The notes: generated from the sequence alone by a model not told the origin. A stretch of DNA of 64,000 nucleotides from Rosa chinensis (GCF_002994745.2 NC_037094.1:67994819-68058818), one strand, 5' to 3'. Shown: positions 18,844 to 30,473, numbered from the stretch's first letter. Made by a program: numbers and translations.

Positions 18844-21800
18844 CTATTTGTAATAATAGCGAAGGTGTTCGGTATTCCAAGGGTGGGTCGTTGTGACGCC
18901 ATCCTTGTCCATTAAGTAGAAGGTGCCTGGGCTAACGACTTCCACAATTTTGTATGGACCTTCCCAAGTTGGGCGAAGCTTTGTTGGCGGTGGAATGACT
19001 TCCTTCATTACCCAGTCCCCCAGTTGGAGGTTCCGGGCCTTGACTCTGGCGTTGTAGAACCGCGATACCCGCTGCTTGTTTTGCAGGTTGCATAGATGGG
19101 CCTTGTGTCGCTTTTCCTCCAGGAGGTCCTTGTCCAGGTTGATGCCGTCAGTGTTGGTCTCTGGGCGGTAGCCCTCGACTCTGGCGGTAGGTTGAGAGAC
19201 CTCAATAGGCAGGACAGCCTCCGTTCCGAACATCATGCAAAAAGGAGTTTCACCAGTTGCGGAAGTTGGGGTTGTTCTGATGGCCCATAGAACTTCCGGG
19301 AGTTTCTCCGCCCATAGACCCTTTGCTTTGTCGAGTTTTTTCTTCAGCAGCTTTTTGATTATCTTGTTTGCTGCTTCGACCTGACCGTTGGTCTGGGGGT
19401 GGGCGACAGATGCAAAACTCATCTTAGTACCCAAGTTGGCGGTGAAAGAGATGAGCTCCTTGTTGTTGAATTGTGTGCCATTGTCGGTGATTATCGTGTG
19501 TGGGACACCGTAACGGCAGTAGATGTTCTTCCAGAGGAAGTGAATTACCTTGGCGGTAGTTATTGCTGTTAGTGGTTCCGCCTCTATCCACTTGCTGTCG
19601 TAGTCGATAGCCACTATGATGTACTTGAACTGGCCCTTGGCGGTTTGAAATTTTCCCATCAGATCCAGGCCCCAAGTTGAGTGGATCCATGGAGCGACGA
19701 TGACCGATAGTGGTTCCGCCGGTGCATGCGGGATGTCAGCAAATTGTTGGCACTTGTGGCATGATCTTGATACCTGGCGGGCATCGTCGCCGAGAGTAGG
19801 CCAAAAATAGCCTTGTCGCATTGTGCGATTGGCTAAGGATCTGGCGCCTGAGTGGTTTCCGCATTCTCCGCTATGAATTGCTGCCAGAACGACCTTTCCC
19901 TCCTCTGGGGTTAGGCAGCGGAGGTTGGGATGGGTGAATCCCTGGCGGTACAGCTTGCCGTTCTGGATGTTGTAGCGGGTTGCCCTCCGCTGGAGTTGTC
20001 GCGCCTTAACTCTGTCTTCCGGCAATGTGCCGTTGCGCTTGTACTCAATGACTTCGTCCATCCAGCTGGTATTGACCTCAATGTTGAAGATCTCCGCCAG
20101 GGTTTTTGTGATACTTGGCCTGTCAAGACACTCCACTCTTGTGTCCGCTGGACTCTGATGTGGTTGGGCGGTTGCCAGTCTTGCCAGTGAATCAGCCTTG
20201 GCGTTCTTTTCCCTGGGGATTTGTGTGATGTTATGAAATTTGAATTTCTTGAGGAGTGTCTTAACGTACCCCAAGTATGCCGCTAACTGTTGGTCCTTGG
20301 CCTGGAAGCTGTCATTGACCTGGTTAACGACCAACTGGGAATCACTGAAGATGTTGACACTGTCAGCCCCTGAATCGATGGCGAGGAGTAAGCCGGCAAT
20401 GAGTGCTTCGTACTCCGCCATATTGTTGGAGGCTTTGAAGTTGAATTTTAGCGCGTATTCCACATTCAGCCCCCCAGGTCCTGTGAGGATGACTCCAGCG
20501 CCGCTGGCCTTGGCGCTGGCGGAGCCGTCCACATGCAGGTTCCAATCTGATTGTAGGGGAGCTGGCTCCTTAGCGGTGACCATTTCCGTCCCGGGCTCAT
20601 TCTCCGTGCTGGGATTGGGCTGACGCTCAGTGAGCTCGGCGATGAAGTCCGCTACAGCCTGGCCCTTCATGGCGGTTCTTGGCTTGTAATCTATGTCAAA
20701 TTCACTGAGCTTGATGGCCCACTTGCTGAGGCGCCCTGAATGTTCAGGGTTCTGCATCACCTGTCTTAGTGGTTGATTGGTCAGCACGTGGATTGTGTGC
20801 GCTTGAAAATACTGGCGGAGGCGTCTGGCGGCAACGATGAGTGCAAGAGCTAGCTGTTCTAAGGGTGGATACCTTGTTTCTGCCCCGTTCATGCCTCTGC
20901 CGGCGTAGAAAACTGGGAGCTCGTCCTGTCCCTCCCGCCGGACAATGGCGCAACTCACCGCTGATACCGATACCGCTAGGTATATGAACAGTGTCTCTCC
21001 TTGCACAGGGATAGAGAGTAGTGGGACTGCCGCTAGGTAATCCTTCAAGCCCTGAAACGCCGTCTGACACTCTGGGTTCCAGTTGATGACTTTCTTGTGA
21101 GTCGTTTTGAGGAGCTTGAAAAATGGGGCACACCTGTCAGAGAGCCTGGAGATGAATCGAGAAAGGGCGGTTAACTTGCCCTGGAGGCACTGGACGTGTA
21201 TCTTATACTCAGGGTCCGCCAGGTCGAGTATGGCCTGTACCTTGTTCGGGTTAGCCTCGATTCCTCGTTCACTGACAATATAACCCAGAAATTTGCTGGC
21301 GGTGACGCCAAAGAAGCATTTTTCTGGGTTGAGGCGCATGCCATAGGCCAGGAGGATGGTAACTATGATCTTGAGATTTGCCACATGTCCGCTGGCTTTT
21401 ATACTTTTGACTAACATGTCGTCCACGTAGACCTCGATTATCTTGCCCAAATGTTCAGCGAACATAGCATTCATCAGCCGCTGATAAGTTGCACCGGCGT
21501 TCTTCAGACCGAAAGGCATGACATTGTAGCAGTACAGCCCTTTGTCGGTGGTGAAGGTGGTACACTCCTGATCGCTGGGATGCATCTTGATCTGATTGTA
21601 GCCGGAGAAGGCGTCCATCATGTTGAGGAGTTCATGCCCGGCGGTCGCGTCGACCAGTTGGTCAATGCGTGGCAGAGGGAAACTGTCCTTTGGACATGCC
21701 TTGTTGAGATTTTTGAAGTCGACACACATCCGCCACCTGCCGCTAGGCTTCTTGACCATGACCAGGTTGGAGATCCACTGGGGATAGACTACCTGGCGGA

Positions 21801-24552
21801 TGAATCCAATGCCCTGGAGCTTGGCGACCTCTTCTCCTATGGCGCGGTATTTCTCCTCGTCGAAGGCCCTTCGCCTCTGCTTGATGGGATGGAAGGATGG
21901 CTTGATGGTTAGTTTGTGTGTGATGATTTCGGGAGAGATACCTGGCATGTCCGCATATGACCATGCGAAAACGGCGGCGTTGTCCCGCAGGAATTGAGTG
22001 AGTTCTGCGGCCACCTCTGGGTCTAGCTGAGCTCCTATGCGGACTGTCCGCTCTGGGTGCTCGTCAGAGATGCTGATGACCTTCAACGATGTTTCCGGAT
22101 TGACCGGTTCCTTCCTTACATATTTCTCCTCCTCATCCCTAGGATCCTCGAAGATATCTGGTGGCGGTGCCTGATTTCCTACAGTTAGGATTTCATGGCG
22201 GCGGGTTGACCGCGCAATGGTGGTTGAGTAGCACTCTCGTGCTAATTGCTGACTTCCCTTGACACAGCCTGTGCCGTTGGGTGTGGGGAACTTCATGAGA
22301 AGCATGTATCCGGCGATGATGCATTTGAGCTTGTTGAGTGCCGGCCGTCCTATGATGGCATTATACGAACTGAAACAATCCACAACTATAAATTCAGTAT
22401 GTACCTGTGCCATACATGGACTGGAACCGACGGTTAACCGCATGTAATCAGAACCTAGCGGTTGAGTGATATCGCCGGAGAAGCTAAGCAATGGCTCATG
22501 GTCTTGTAGTAGTTTCTTGTTCCGCCTAAGGTTGTTGTAACAACCGCTGAATATGACATTGACAGCAGATCCGCTGTCCACCAGGATTCTTCCCACTGAC
22601 CATCTGTCGAGAATGGCATCGATCAGAAATGGGTCGTCATGGGGTAGATGTACTCCGCGCTCCTCCTCCTCTGAGAAGGTGACGGGCTCCCAACCAGACT
22701 TTGGGAGTTTGGCAGATCTCTCGTAGTGGATGTTGCAGACTTCCTTTGGGTGACTTGCGCGTGCATACCGCTTTCTTGCCCTGTGAGACATGTTGGTGAT
22801 TGGAGCCCCGCCATCGATGGTGTTGATGCGGCCCAGTGGCTCAATGTTGGCAATCACAGGTGGCGGTTGGCGCACCTTAAACTGATCCATCTTGCCGTCA
22901 CGGTACATGGTTTCAATGGCCGTTTTGAGAGCGTTGCAACTGTTGGTATTGTGACCGCTGTCCTCGTGGTATTTGCACCACATGCCGGTGTTTTTTGGCT
23001 TACCCTTTTTGGGGAATTTCGGTGAGGGTGGCGGTGGTATCTGATCCTTACATTGATTGTAAATTTCCTCGTACGAGGCTGTGAGGACGGTGAATACTGC
23101 ATACCGCTGAGAGGATTCCGTCTGCTTGTTGCGATTGTCCCTATGGGATGGGCGGTTGCCCTTGTAGTGGTTGTCTTTCTGCCTCTTGCTTTGATAACTG
23201 CCCTGCTGCCATTCCCTCTTCTTGTCAGCTGGCGGTGCAGTGGGGGCTTTGCTGGCGGTCTCCTGATGGCTGGAGGAGGGTTGAGATGGCTTTGTTGGTG
23301 TTGCTGGTGGCGGTGGGGTTTCTCCATATGTGATAAATTCCGCCTGGGCATGAATGACCGCCTCACTCATAAGGTGATCATACGCCGCATTGGGATGATT
23401 GTAGTTGAGGTGATAGAGGAATGGTCCCTTGAGGAGTCCCTGCTTGAAAGCCGCCGAAGCCATCGTTTTGTCGAGATCGCGGCACTGAGATGCTGCCGCT
23501 CGCCATCTTGTGACGAATGCCTTCAACGATTCGTCCCTTCCCTGCCTGACGCCAAACAACTGGCTCGTGTTGTGATGACCGGCGGACAATAAGATGAATC
23601 GAGAGAGGAAAGCATGAGATAATGCGTGGAATGAGTCGATGGACCCTAGCGGACACTCGAAAAACCAACTCATTGCCTCACTATCCAGCGTTTCGCTGAA
23701 CAAGTGGCACAGGGTGGCGTCATCGAATCCCTTGTTGTTGGTGACTTTCTTGAACGTGTCCATGTGGACGAAGGGATCGGTCTTACCGCTATAATGTGAC
23801 ATTTTTGGGGTCTTTGCAAACGCTGGTCTGACGGCTTGCAAAATTGTAGCGGTGAATGGGCCTGGCCTGGACACGAAGAGTGGGTTTGGGGCTGGCGCCG
23901 GGGTGCCCGCCTCTGCCAGGATTAGTCTCCGTTCTAATTGCTGCATCCTCTCCAAAATTTGGGTGGTTGCGTCGCCGGCGGGGCCCGTTCGGGCGCTCCG
24001 CGGAACTAACCCCCGCTCGGGAATGGGTAGATTGCCCTCTGTCCTTGCTCTAGTCCTCGAGCGGTGGGTGCGCAGCGATGACTCCGCCTCCTGCTCCAAC
24101 AGTTGTGGGACAGGGGGTGGTCCCATTCCCGCCAGCTCAGGTGGGTTTGGCGGTACCTGCATTTGCACGATGGGTCCTATACCAGCGGTAGGCCGGCTGT
24201 GTCTGGTGCTGTGTGAATGCTCACTTCGTGCGGGGTTGGCGTTTGCGTCCAGCGTCCGCCTCAGCTCGTCGAAACGTGTCATCAGTGTGGCCACCAGGTG
24301 TTGGGCTTCCGCCTTCTCCTTGCGTTCCTGCTCGCGTTCCCTGTTTGCTTTGTGGAGGTCCGCGAGCGCCAGCTCATACAAGGCGGTGAGGTCCTGACCT
24401 GGGGGACGGCTGCTGCTTGGATTTGTTTCACCGCCTGGGTTGACCGGGGTGTTGAATAGTGCGCGGTTGATGCATACCGCTGGGTGGGCGGGTTGGGGAA
24501 CGGCGGACTGGTCTGCCTGCTCTTCGACATTTCCCCCGCTACCGTTAGTCAT
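18844..24552 (-). CDS. Gag-Pol polyprotein of Tat-1 (full length, intact)
   Basis: A single 1902-residue frame carries all replication functions of a Ty3/gypsy element. Approximate order: coiled, charged N-terminus (residues 50-100); retrotransposon gag domain (about 235-400); a zinc-knuckle-like CKYHEDSGHNTNSC (near 531); aspartic protease DSGS (near 659); reverse transcriptase from VDFKNLNKACPKD (near 941) to the YVDDM catalytic box (near 1042); classical RNase H (about 1190-1310); a second, archaeal-type RNase H beginning LHVDGSAS (near 1341); then integrase with an HHCC zinc region (near 1564) and the core aspartate in ITDNGTQF (near 1692). The second RNase H is the hallmark of the Tat lineage. 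It has no internal stop. The start at 24552 is the first methionine 36 bases after the primer site and is matched in Tat-2 (MTNGSG). Confidence 0.95.
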   Translation of the reverse strand: MTNGSGGNVEEQADQSAVPQPAHPAVCINRALFNTPVNPGGETNPSSSRPPGQDLTALYELALADLHKANREREQERKEKAEAQHLVATLMTRFDELRRTLDANANPARSEHSHSTRHSRPTAGIGPIVQMQVPPNPPELAGMGPPPVPQLLEQEAESSLRTHRSRTRARTEGNLPIPERGLVPRSARTGPAGDATTQILERMQQLERRLILAEAGTPAPAPNPLFVSRPGPFTATILQAVRPAFAKTPKMSHYSGKTDPFVHMDTFKKVTNNKGFDDATLCHLFSETLDSEAMSWFFECPLGSIDSFHALSHAFLSRFILLSAGHHNTSQLFGVRQGRDESLKAFVTRWRAAASQCRDLDKTMASAAFKQGLLKGPFLYHLNYNHPNAAYDHLMSEAVIHAQAEFITYGETPPPPATPTKPSQPSSSHQETASKAPTAPPADKKREWQQGSYQSKRQKDNHYKGNRPSHRDNRNKQTESSQRYAVFTVLTASYEEIYNQCKDQIPPPPSPKFPKKGKPKNTGMWCKYHEDSGHNTNSCNALKTAIETMYRDGKMDQFKVRQPPPVIANIEPLGRINTIDGGAPITNMSHRARKRYARASHPKEVCNIHYERSAKLPKSGWEPVTFSEEEERGVHLPHDDPFLIDAILDRWSVGRILVDSGSAVNVIFSGCYNNLRRNKKLLQDHEPLLSFSGDITQPLGSDYMRLTVGSSPCMAQVHTEFIVVDCFSSYNAIIGRPALNKLKCIIAGYMLLMKFPTPNGTGCVKGSQQLARECYSTTIARSTRRHEILTVGNQAPPPDIFEDPRDEEEKYVRKEPVNPETSLKVISISDEHPERTVRIGAQLDPEVAAELTQFLRDNAAVFAWSYADMPGISPEIITHKLTIKPSFHPIKQRRRAFDEEKYRAIGEEVAKLQGIGFIRQVVYPQWISNLVMVKKPSGRWRMCVDFKNLNKACPKDSFPLPRIDQLVDATAGHELLNMMDAFSGYNQIKMHPSDQECTTFTTDKGLYCYNVMPFGLKNAGATYQRLMNAMFAEHLGKIIEVYVDDMLVKSIKASGHVANLKIIVTILLAYGMRLNPEKCFFGVTASKFLGYIVSERGIEANPNKVQAILDLADPEYKIHVQCLQGKLTALSRFISRLSDRCAPFFKLLKTTHKKVINWNPECQTAFQGLKDYLAAVPLLSIPVQGETLFIYLAVSVSAVSCAIVRREGQDELPVFYAGRGMNGAETRYPPLEQLALALIVAARRLRQYFQAHTIHVLTNQPLRQVMQNPEHSGRLSKWAIKLSEFDIDYKPRTAMKGQAVADFIAELTERQPNPSTENEPGTEMVTAKEPAPLQSDWNLHVDGSASAKASGAGVILTGPGGLNVEYALKFNFKASNNMAEYEALIAGLLLAIDSGADSVNIFSDSQLVVNQVNDSFQAKDQQLAAYLGYVKTLLKKFKFHNITQIPREKNAKADSLARLATAQPHQSPADTRVECLDRPSITKTLAEIFNIEVNTSWMDEVIEYKRNGTLPEDRVKARQLQRRATRYNIQNGKLYRQGFTHPNLRCLTPEEGKVVLAAIHSGECGNHSGARSLANRTMRQGYFWPTLGDDARQVSRSCHKCQQFADIPHAPAEPLSVIVAPWIHSTWGLDLMGKFQTAKGQFKYIIVAIDYDSKWIEAEPLTAITTAKVIHFLWKNIYCRYGVPHTIITDNGTQFNNKELISFTANLGTKMSFASVAHPQTNGQVEAANKIIKKLLKKKLDKAKGLWAEKLPEVLWAIRTTPTSATGETPFCMMFGTEAVLPIEVSQPTARVEGYRPETNTDGINLDKDLLEEKRHKAHLCNLQNKQRVSRFYNARVKARNLQLGDWVMKEVIPPPTKLRPTWEGPYKIVEVVSPGTFYLMDKDGVTTTHPWNTEHLRYYYK

Positions 24553-24588
24553 GGTAATTGTGATGGGATGACCTTCTGTTCAAGGATT

Positions 24589-24605
24589 CCCACAGACGGC
24601 GCCAA
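24589..24605 (-). other. Primer-binding site of Tat-1
   Basis: Directly inside the 5' LTR the minus strand reads TTGGCGCCGTCTGTGGG. The same 17 bases follow the 5' LTR of Tat-2 (44386-44402). TGGCGCC is the usual beginning of a tRNA-complementary primer site in Tat and Athila elements; I cannot fix which tRNA. Confidence 0.85.
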
Positions 24606-25109
24606 TGTTAATGTCTAAAAGTCTAGCGGTAGCCGGACTTTAGCTAACGCTGATCCGATGGGCGGATCGATACTTATGTTGTTGTAGTTCCCGTTACCTG
24701 TCAAGTGAAATACAAAGGGGCGTCAGAGGGAGACCGCGCTGGGCGGTCTTCAGCTCTCCGATGCCTAAGTTAGTCGATGTATTTATGTTGACAAAGTAAC
24801 AGTAAGCAAGTATTGAATGCGTAATAAATGAGGAGAGAGGAGAGGACCTTTTATAGGTGAGGAAGAGGATGATCTTCTCCTTGTTTTCGATGTGGGACTG
24901 ATGTGCTTCAGTTCCCAGTTTCAGTAGCTTCTGATGCTAACTTGACACGGCGCGTCGGCGGTGCTTTGGGGTTGCTCCGGGGCTCAGGCGGTAACCTAGC
25001 TAGCTGTCTTTACGCCAGTCACTTATATGGTGGGCGTTGGTACCCCTGGCGGTACAATGAGCGTGGCTCATTATAGCTAATTATGCTTGCAAATGCACAT
25101 GTATGTACA
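24606..25109 (-). repeat. 5' LTR of Tat-1
   Basis: 504 bp, TG to CA, next to the primer site and therefore the promoter-bearing copy for gag-pol. A TATA-like CCTATAAAAGG is on the minus strand near 24846-24857. Confidence 0.95.
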
Positions 25110-25114
25110 CATTG

Positions 25115-25814
25115 TAAGACACATATTCTTTGCTTGTAATCTATATAAACATGCTCCAATTATCAATGAAAGTATAACTCAATTCTCTTCTAATTTCAGT
25201 TTTCCTAAAACACGTTATCAGCATGAAACTCTAACCCTGAAACAAATAGTCAAACCTTGAAACAAATAACCAAAACCTAAATTCGAATACAAAACCTTAA
25301 AATCCTTTCTTCCTCCACCACACACCTTGAAGACCTTGACACCAAGAGTCCAAAACCGGTGGTAGAATCCCAAGAACCGGCCGAAAAAGTACCGAACCGA
25401 CCCCCAGAACCAGAAATCAATTCTCTACTGGTTCGCCGCCTTCCAGACCTCTTATTGCCACCAAACTTTGTCAACAACAGTATCTCGACATGAGGGTTCC
25501 AGAATCGGTCAAATAATTCCAAGAACTGGTTGAAAAGGCACCGAACCAGTAGCCAAAGCCACTGAACCGGCTCTATTAGCCTCGCTTGGATAGCCTCGCC
25601 AGCGCACCCGTGTGCCAGTCTCCGCGGGCATTCTGCGCCCCTCAGTTGGCCTCGCAGTGCACAAATGCCTAGCCTGCAGCCCCCCTGGCATGCCCTCACT
25701 TGCAAACCCCTCAGTTAGCCTCGCCAGCGGCAGATGAGCCTTGCCTCAGCATGCACCCGCGCAAGCATGCACGTAGCAGCCTCCGCACAGCCTCGTCGAC
25801 CCCTCACCTCCGAC
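25115..25814 (+). mobile_element. Copia LTR 3' part and leader
   Basis: Continuation of the LTR begun at 13039, up to about 25212, then the primer-site-like CGTTATCAGCATG and an untranslated leader. The leader is interrupted by the hAT-type MITE at 25815. No gag frame is recognisable before the sequence changes to an unrelated gypsy relic near 26500. Confidence 0.55.
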
Positions 25815-26414
25815 TAGGGCTGTCAATTCTGACACGACCCGATAACATGACTCGAAACCCGCACGAAATAAAACGGGTTGAACTCGCATGATTAAAAAGC
25901 GGGTCGACCGCGGGTCAACCCGCTATGACCCATTTATTAAACGGGTCGGCCACAGATCAACCCACCAACACGAAGTGAACTCATATAACTCATTTACTAA
26001 ATGAGTTGGATTATATATTTTATATAACTCGCGTAGACGATCCATTTTAAAAAGTTAATATTATATGTATATAAAGGTCGAACAAGTATTTTTTTCACTT
26101 TAAACTAGAGTTTCCACTCCACCATTAATATTATAAATTCTCTAGTGAATTTAATCAATTTATGCAATTTTTTAGTTAAATCGGTCGCAATGTTAACCCT
26201 TAAATGGGTCATTTTGTCCAACACGACATGACTTATTTATTAAATGGGTTAAGCGGGTTGAAAACTGGTAACCCGTTTAATAAAGAGGTTGGGTTTGAGT
26301 TTTAAATTTTCGACACGATTATTAAATGGGTTGGGTTTAGGTTTGTCTTTTGTGACATGACAAATACATTGACTCGACACAAACCCAACCCGACATGACC
26401 CATTTACAGCCCTA
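25815..26414. mobile_element. hAT-type MITE, 600 bp
   Basis: Ends TAGGGCTGTCAAT and (reverse complement) TAGGGCTGTAAATG are inverted repeats, and the flanks carry a perfect 8-bp duplication CCTCCGAC (25807-25814 and 26415-26422), as for hAT transposons. The interior is built from short repeats of acgggtt and its complement, with no coding capacity. Confidence 0.93.
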
Positions 26415-26422
26415 CCTCCGAC

Positions 26423-27811
26423 CACAAGCAATTTTTTCCGGCGACTTTTCCGGCCAATTTTCCAACGACTTCAAAAAGAAGTTCGACGTTGATTCTCGGA
26501 ATATTATGGTATGAAAATGCAGAGGAGAAAGAATGGACTACTTTGTTGCCAGTCTTGTACGGAAATTTGAACATGAACGGGTGTGTAGTACCTAAAGAGA
26601 AACGCCTTGAAGCTATTTGAATAGGAACTTATCGGTTTAATCGAGGCTATCCTATGTTACTTTTGGCAACTATGGGATCTTTACATAAACGACATTTGAC
26701 CAGAAATCTAAGCATAAACAGACAACCAAAAAGTGCGGTTTTGTGGTTGCTAAGGAAATTCGTTGTTTTAGACTTGTAGGTTATCAGTGAACATCTTGTG
26801 GTGTTTTATTAGCGGTTGGACTTTCCCATAACCCCCTATACGAATTGAGAATGTATTAAATGTAGGTCAATGTATTATCACAGCGTTGTTGGTGAACGGG
26901 TTGGATCTTCACCTTATGAGTTATATGAGAATTTTATGAATTCTACTGTTCCAACCGAATGGTTTGTGATGCTGATACCTTGCGTCATTTGTGCTATTAG
27001 TGGACACGAATTTCTTGACGATATTCATGAACTTGCGAGTATACGTTGCTACATTACTAGGCAAGACAAGTGCTTCGACTTTAGTGTGGTTAATTCTGGG
27101 TTATAAGCATGTTCTATATTTGCTTGTGTAGTTGGGTTTGTCGGAGATTCTATTGGTTGTTAAAGTAGTTGACTTGAGGTTGTAAAAGAAACTTAACCAA
27201 AGGATAAGTTGACAAGTTTTGAGATTCCGGCAACATTGAATGGGGTCTTCCTTCGATAAGTCTTTTGGGGACTATGAAAGAAATTGTTATTACTTGTGGC
27301 TTATGTTGTTGCGTCAGTATTTCGTTCTCCTTGACGCGCGAGTCAATGTTCCGTTATACGGTACTCAAGTGTGATTCGTTCCAACCACCGACTTCGATTT
27401 AACCTTGAGTCTTTATTCTTGAAATTCTACCATGTGTTTCTGCTCACATATTGAACCATTTACGGGTTGCTTTGAACATAATGCCTTGACAATTTTCTTC
27501 CTTAGTTGATAAGAACTTTTGGTAATGTTTGGAAGTAAGATAATGGATTCTTTAGGAACGCTATAAGGATTGTTCATTCCAAGTGTCGATCTCTCAGTTT
27601 TACATTGCAAATTGTTGGATTAGTTTTGGAGCAAATTTTTACATATTTTGAGCATACTTGCACATCGTCTTGCGCACTATCATCCTCACTATGTTATGAT
27701 TCACACACTACCTTCGTTGAGAATGTTGCATTTCATATTAGTATATGTGTTCCACCTCTACTTCGACAGTATGAAATTTTCGAGGGCGAAATTTTTATAA
27801 AGAGGGGAGAC
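26423..27811 (+). mobile_element. Decayed 3' internal end of a Tekay-like gypsy element
   Basis: The copia leader ends somewhere after 26423 and merges into AT-rich, stop-ridden sequence. Its last bases, gagggcgaaatttttataaa then agaggggagac, are the classical end of a chromovirus pol followed by the polypurine tract, directly abutting the LTR at 27812. I found no intact reverse transcriptase or integrase motif here, so decay or truncation is heavy and the left border is unknown. Confidence 0.5.
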
Positions 27812-30473
27812 TGTTACATCCCGAACCTAAATTTATCGGTTTACTAATCATTTGGACGGTAAACGGCAATTACTTTCACTTTTTACTTTGTTTTGATACT
27901 TTTAGTGGCTCTAAAAGTTGACTTTTTGTTCGGGTCAAAATTTGAGAAAATTTCCTAGATGAAAGTTGTAGAGGACGTTAAACCGAGCGTATGCATATGT
28001 GGTACGTAAAAATCGGAGCTCATACGCGAAATTTATGAGTGAAATACGGAAGTTACTGTTCATGGTAAATTGGTTATAAATATGGGATTTTTTACTGTGG
28101 TAGGTTTCCAAAACTGGAAACCCACCTTTCCTTCTCCTCTCCCCCGTGTTCTCTCTCTTTCCCCTTTTGGCTTTCTTCTTCTTCCTCTTGATTCACCGTC
28201 GTCCGGCCAGCAACCGGTGGGCAATCGGCCACCACGTGATCGCCTCTTCCTCCTCTCCACGGTAGTGCCCTTGGATTTCAGCGATTTGGCCGAAAACCCC
28301 GAATCGAAGCAAGGAACCTCACGGGGGCAGTTTGAGCTTTTCCGGCGATTCCACCATTTTCGGCTGTTTCCGACCACCAAATTGGGTCAGTAGAGGCACC
28401 CCGAGCCGGTGATCATTTCCCCTAAGGCCATTGACTCCGATTTGTAGCGTAGAAGGAGAATCAAGGAAAACCCGATTCTAGAGTTTGGAGTTTTCTGGGA
28501 TTTTTTTCACCGGCTGAATTCATGCACTTAAAGATAAAATTGGAATGTGTTGTAGTTGAGAAAAATGTTAGGCGTGTTGAGTAGTTGTTGTTGCCAAAAT
28601 TTGGTGGCCATCGGAGGTGGTAGCCGCCGCCCACGCGCCGCCATTGTAGGTCGCGCGTGGAGGCGCGTATGGCAGCTTTTTAATTTCAATTTTTAGCCTA
28701 TTAAATCCTATAAATGTTGTAGAGCTTATATATGAAGTTTGGTGAAGATTAGAGAAGTTTTGAATCAATTATAAATTCCTGGAAATTCGGAATTTCAGTT
28801 CTCAATTTATGAGAATTCGATCGTCGGATTTCTCTCGAATCTGCTCTAGAACTTGTAAATTAATGAAATGCTGTTGGTGGTAAAGTTTGGGTTGAATTGA
28901 AGGAAATGGAGATGTTGATTTAAGAGGATTGATTTTGGAATCATATTTAATTGTCGAATTAATTGTTGTTCACGGAATATAATTGTGTACAGGGTGCTAT
29001 ACCGAGTTACTGCTCGATGAAGGAAACTCGTATGCGTAGTCGCCTATATAGTACTGGTGAGTGGACTTTTGTTTTAAATGTTGATGCATGCGCTGTTTCT
29101 TGAATTAATGATTTATTTAATTATCATAATACTTTGTCGAGCATATTATTTTTAGTTTCGGATATTATTTGGTTTTGGAATATATATATATATATATATA
29201 TATATTTAGAATATTGATCGGATTTTCCATCATGATTTTAGAACGAGAGTTTTCTACGCTTGAATTTGAATTTACGATTTATATTGATTTTTTTTCCGAC
29301 AAATTATTTTCCGAGGTGGTTCCGAAATTATATATATTATATTTCTATTTGTCGATTTGAGATTTTTAAAAGATTTTCGAAATGGGATTTCGATGGAGCT
29401 ATCTTTCTTATTTACTCATCGACTTTCGGTTTTGGCATTGGGAATGCCTTATGGATGAGTGTGGATTTAGTTTTGTTTATGAGATACGATTTATAATTTG
29501 ATCTTGCCTATTTATTATGATTTTGAGAATATTTTGGCGTGCGGGGCCACGTCATTGGAATATACTTATTTTTCTCTCGTGAGATATTGGGGAAGCTTTA
29601 TTGGATTTATGGATTTACTGGTTTTCGATTGTTTTCTTCACCATACTCGGGTCTTTCGGATTGTGTCTCCTCCTCACTTACTTTGTGTTTGTGAGTGGCA
29701 GTCGAGGATTCTCCTCCTCACGTGAGTGGTAGTCGAGGTTATTAGTTCTCTTCCTCACACAATCTATGTGTGAGTGGCAGTCGAGGGTAGGTAGAGCCTA
29801 AGGGGCTCCTTTACCCGTATGGTGATATCTCTTCCCCATATCCTATTATTACTTGACTAGTGGGGCCTAGTCCGATTTCTCTTAACCAACGAGGCTGGTA
29901 TGTTTTCACGAGATTTTGAGTTTAAAGAAATATGTTTTATAAACGTTGCATGCATCGGGGTTTTAAAAATGGGAGAGTATTCAAGTTTGCTTCATTTAAA
30001 TCATCTTAATTATTTATTTTTGTCCACTCACACTAACATGTTTTTCAATACTTTTCCCCTGGGCCCTTCGGTTTCAAATGCCCAGTTTGCAGGCTAGAAT
30101 AGTTGGGGTTGGGCGTACATGGAGCTGAGGCATTGTTGTCACTGCTTCAGCATTGTAGGATATATTGATCCTTTACCCTCTTTACTTTTTTTATTCTGTT
30201 ATACCTTTCGTTTTAGAATTGCTCTAATAACTGTGGAATTACGTTATTAAGTTGGGAATTGTGCAATGTGAATTGGAGAATGTGGTGATATGGGGAGCAG
30301 GGTGGCTCCAGGAGAGTAAGGATGGATGATTTAGAAGTGTAAATGTTTTTCTATAGGTTTTGGGTTGTCCATTTTAGGGGAAGTTCCGCCAAATTTTTGG
30401 TAAAATTTCTTCTAAGGTGGGCCCCGCAGGGCTACTTCGGATTTCGGAGTGAAATCTGGGGCGGGTCCTGTCA
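27812..30473 (+). mobile_element. Tekay-like LTR (3' LTR) in plus orientation
   Basis: Starts TGTTACATCCCG and ends GGGTCCTGTCA; the same family as 8231-10984 and 56720-59566, which read the other way. Unlike them it has no target-site duplication (GAGAC against TTGCC) and is preceded by a polypurine tract, so it is the 3' LTR of an otherwise lost or decayed element. It contains a TA microsatellite at 29181-29205 absent at this place in the other copies. Confidence 0.85.

Larger units (their letters stand above)
13234..25109 (-). mobile_element. Tat-lineage Ty3/gypsy retrotransposon, near complete (Tat-1)
   Basis: An 11,876-bp element with terminal repeats of 514 and 504 bp, flanked by the 5-bp duplication CATTG (13229-13233 and 25110-25114). 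It reads on the minus strand: 5' LTR 24606-25109, primer site 24589-24605, gag-pol 24552-18844, a 5-kb 3' internal region with an antisense gene, polypurine tract at 13748-13767, 3' LTR 13234-13747. The LTRs differ by three substitutions and one 10-bp indel over 504 aligned bases, about 0.6 percent, so the insertion is recent. A second RNase H domain after the first places it in the Tat lineage. It is inserted in a copia LTR. Confidence 0.95.

Noticed and set aside
19008..24530. Many 60-180-residue frames on both strands across the Tat-1 gag-pol
   Set aside because: They are shadows of the long minus-strand frame in a GC-rich region, share no motif with known proteins and are not kept in Tat-2.
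28060..28393. Overlapping 106- and 107-residue frames on both strands
   Set aside because: They lie in LTR sequence, are low-complexity and pyrimidine-rich, with no homologue seen.
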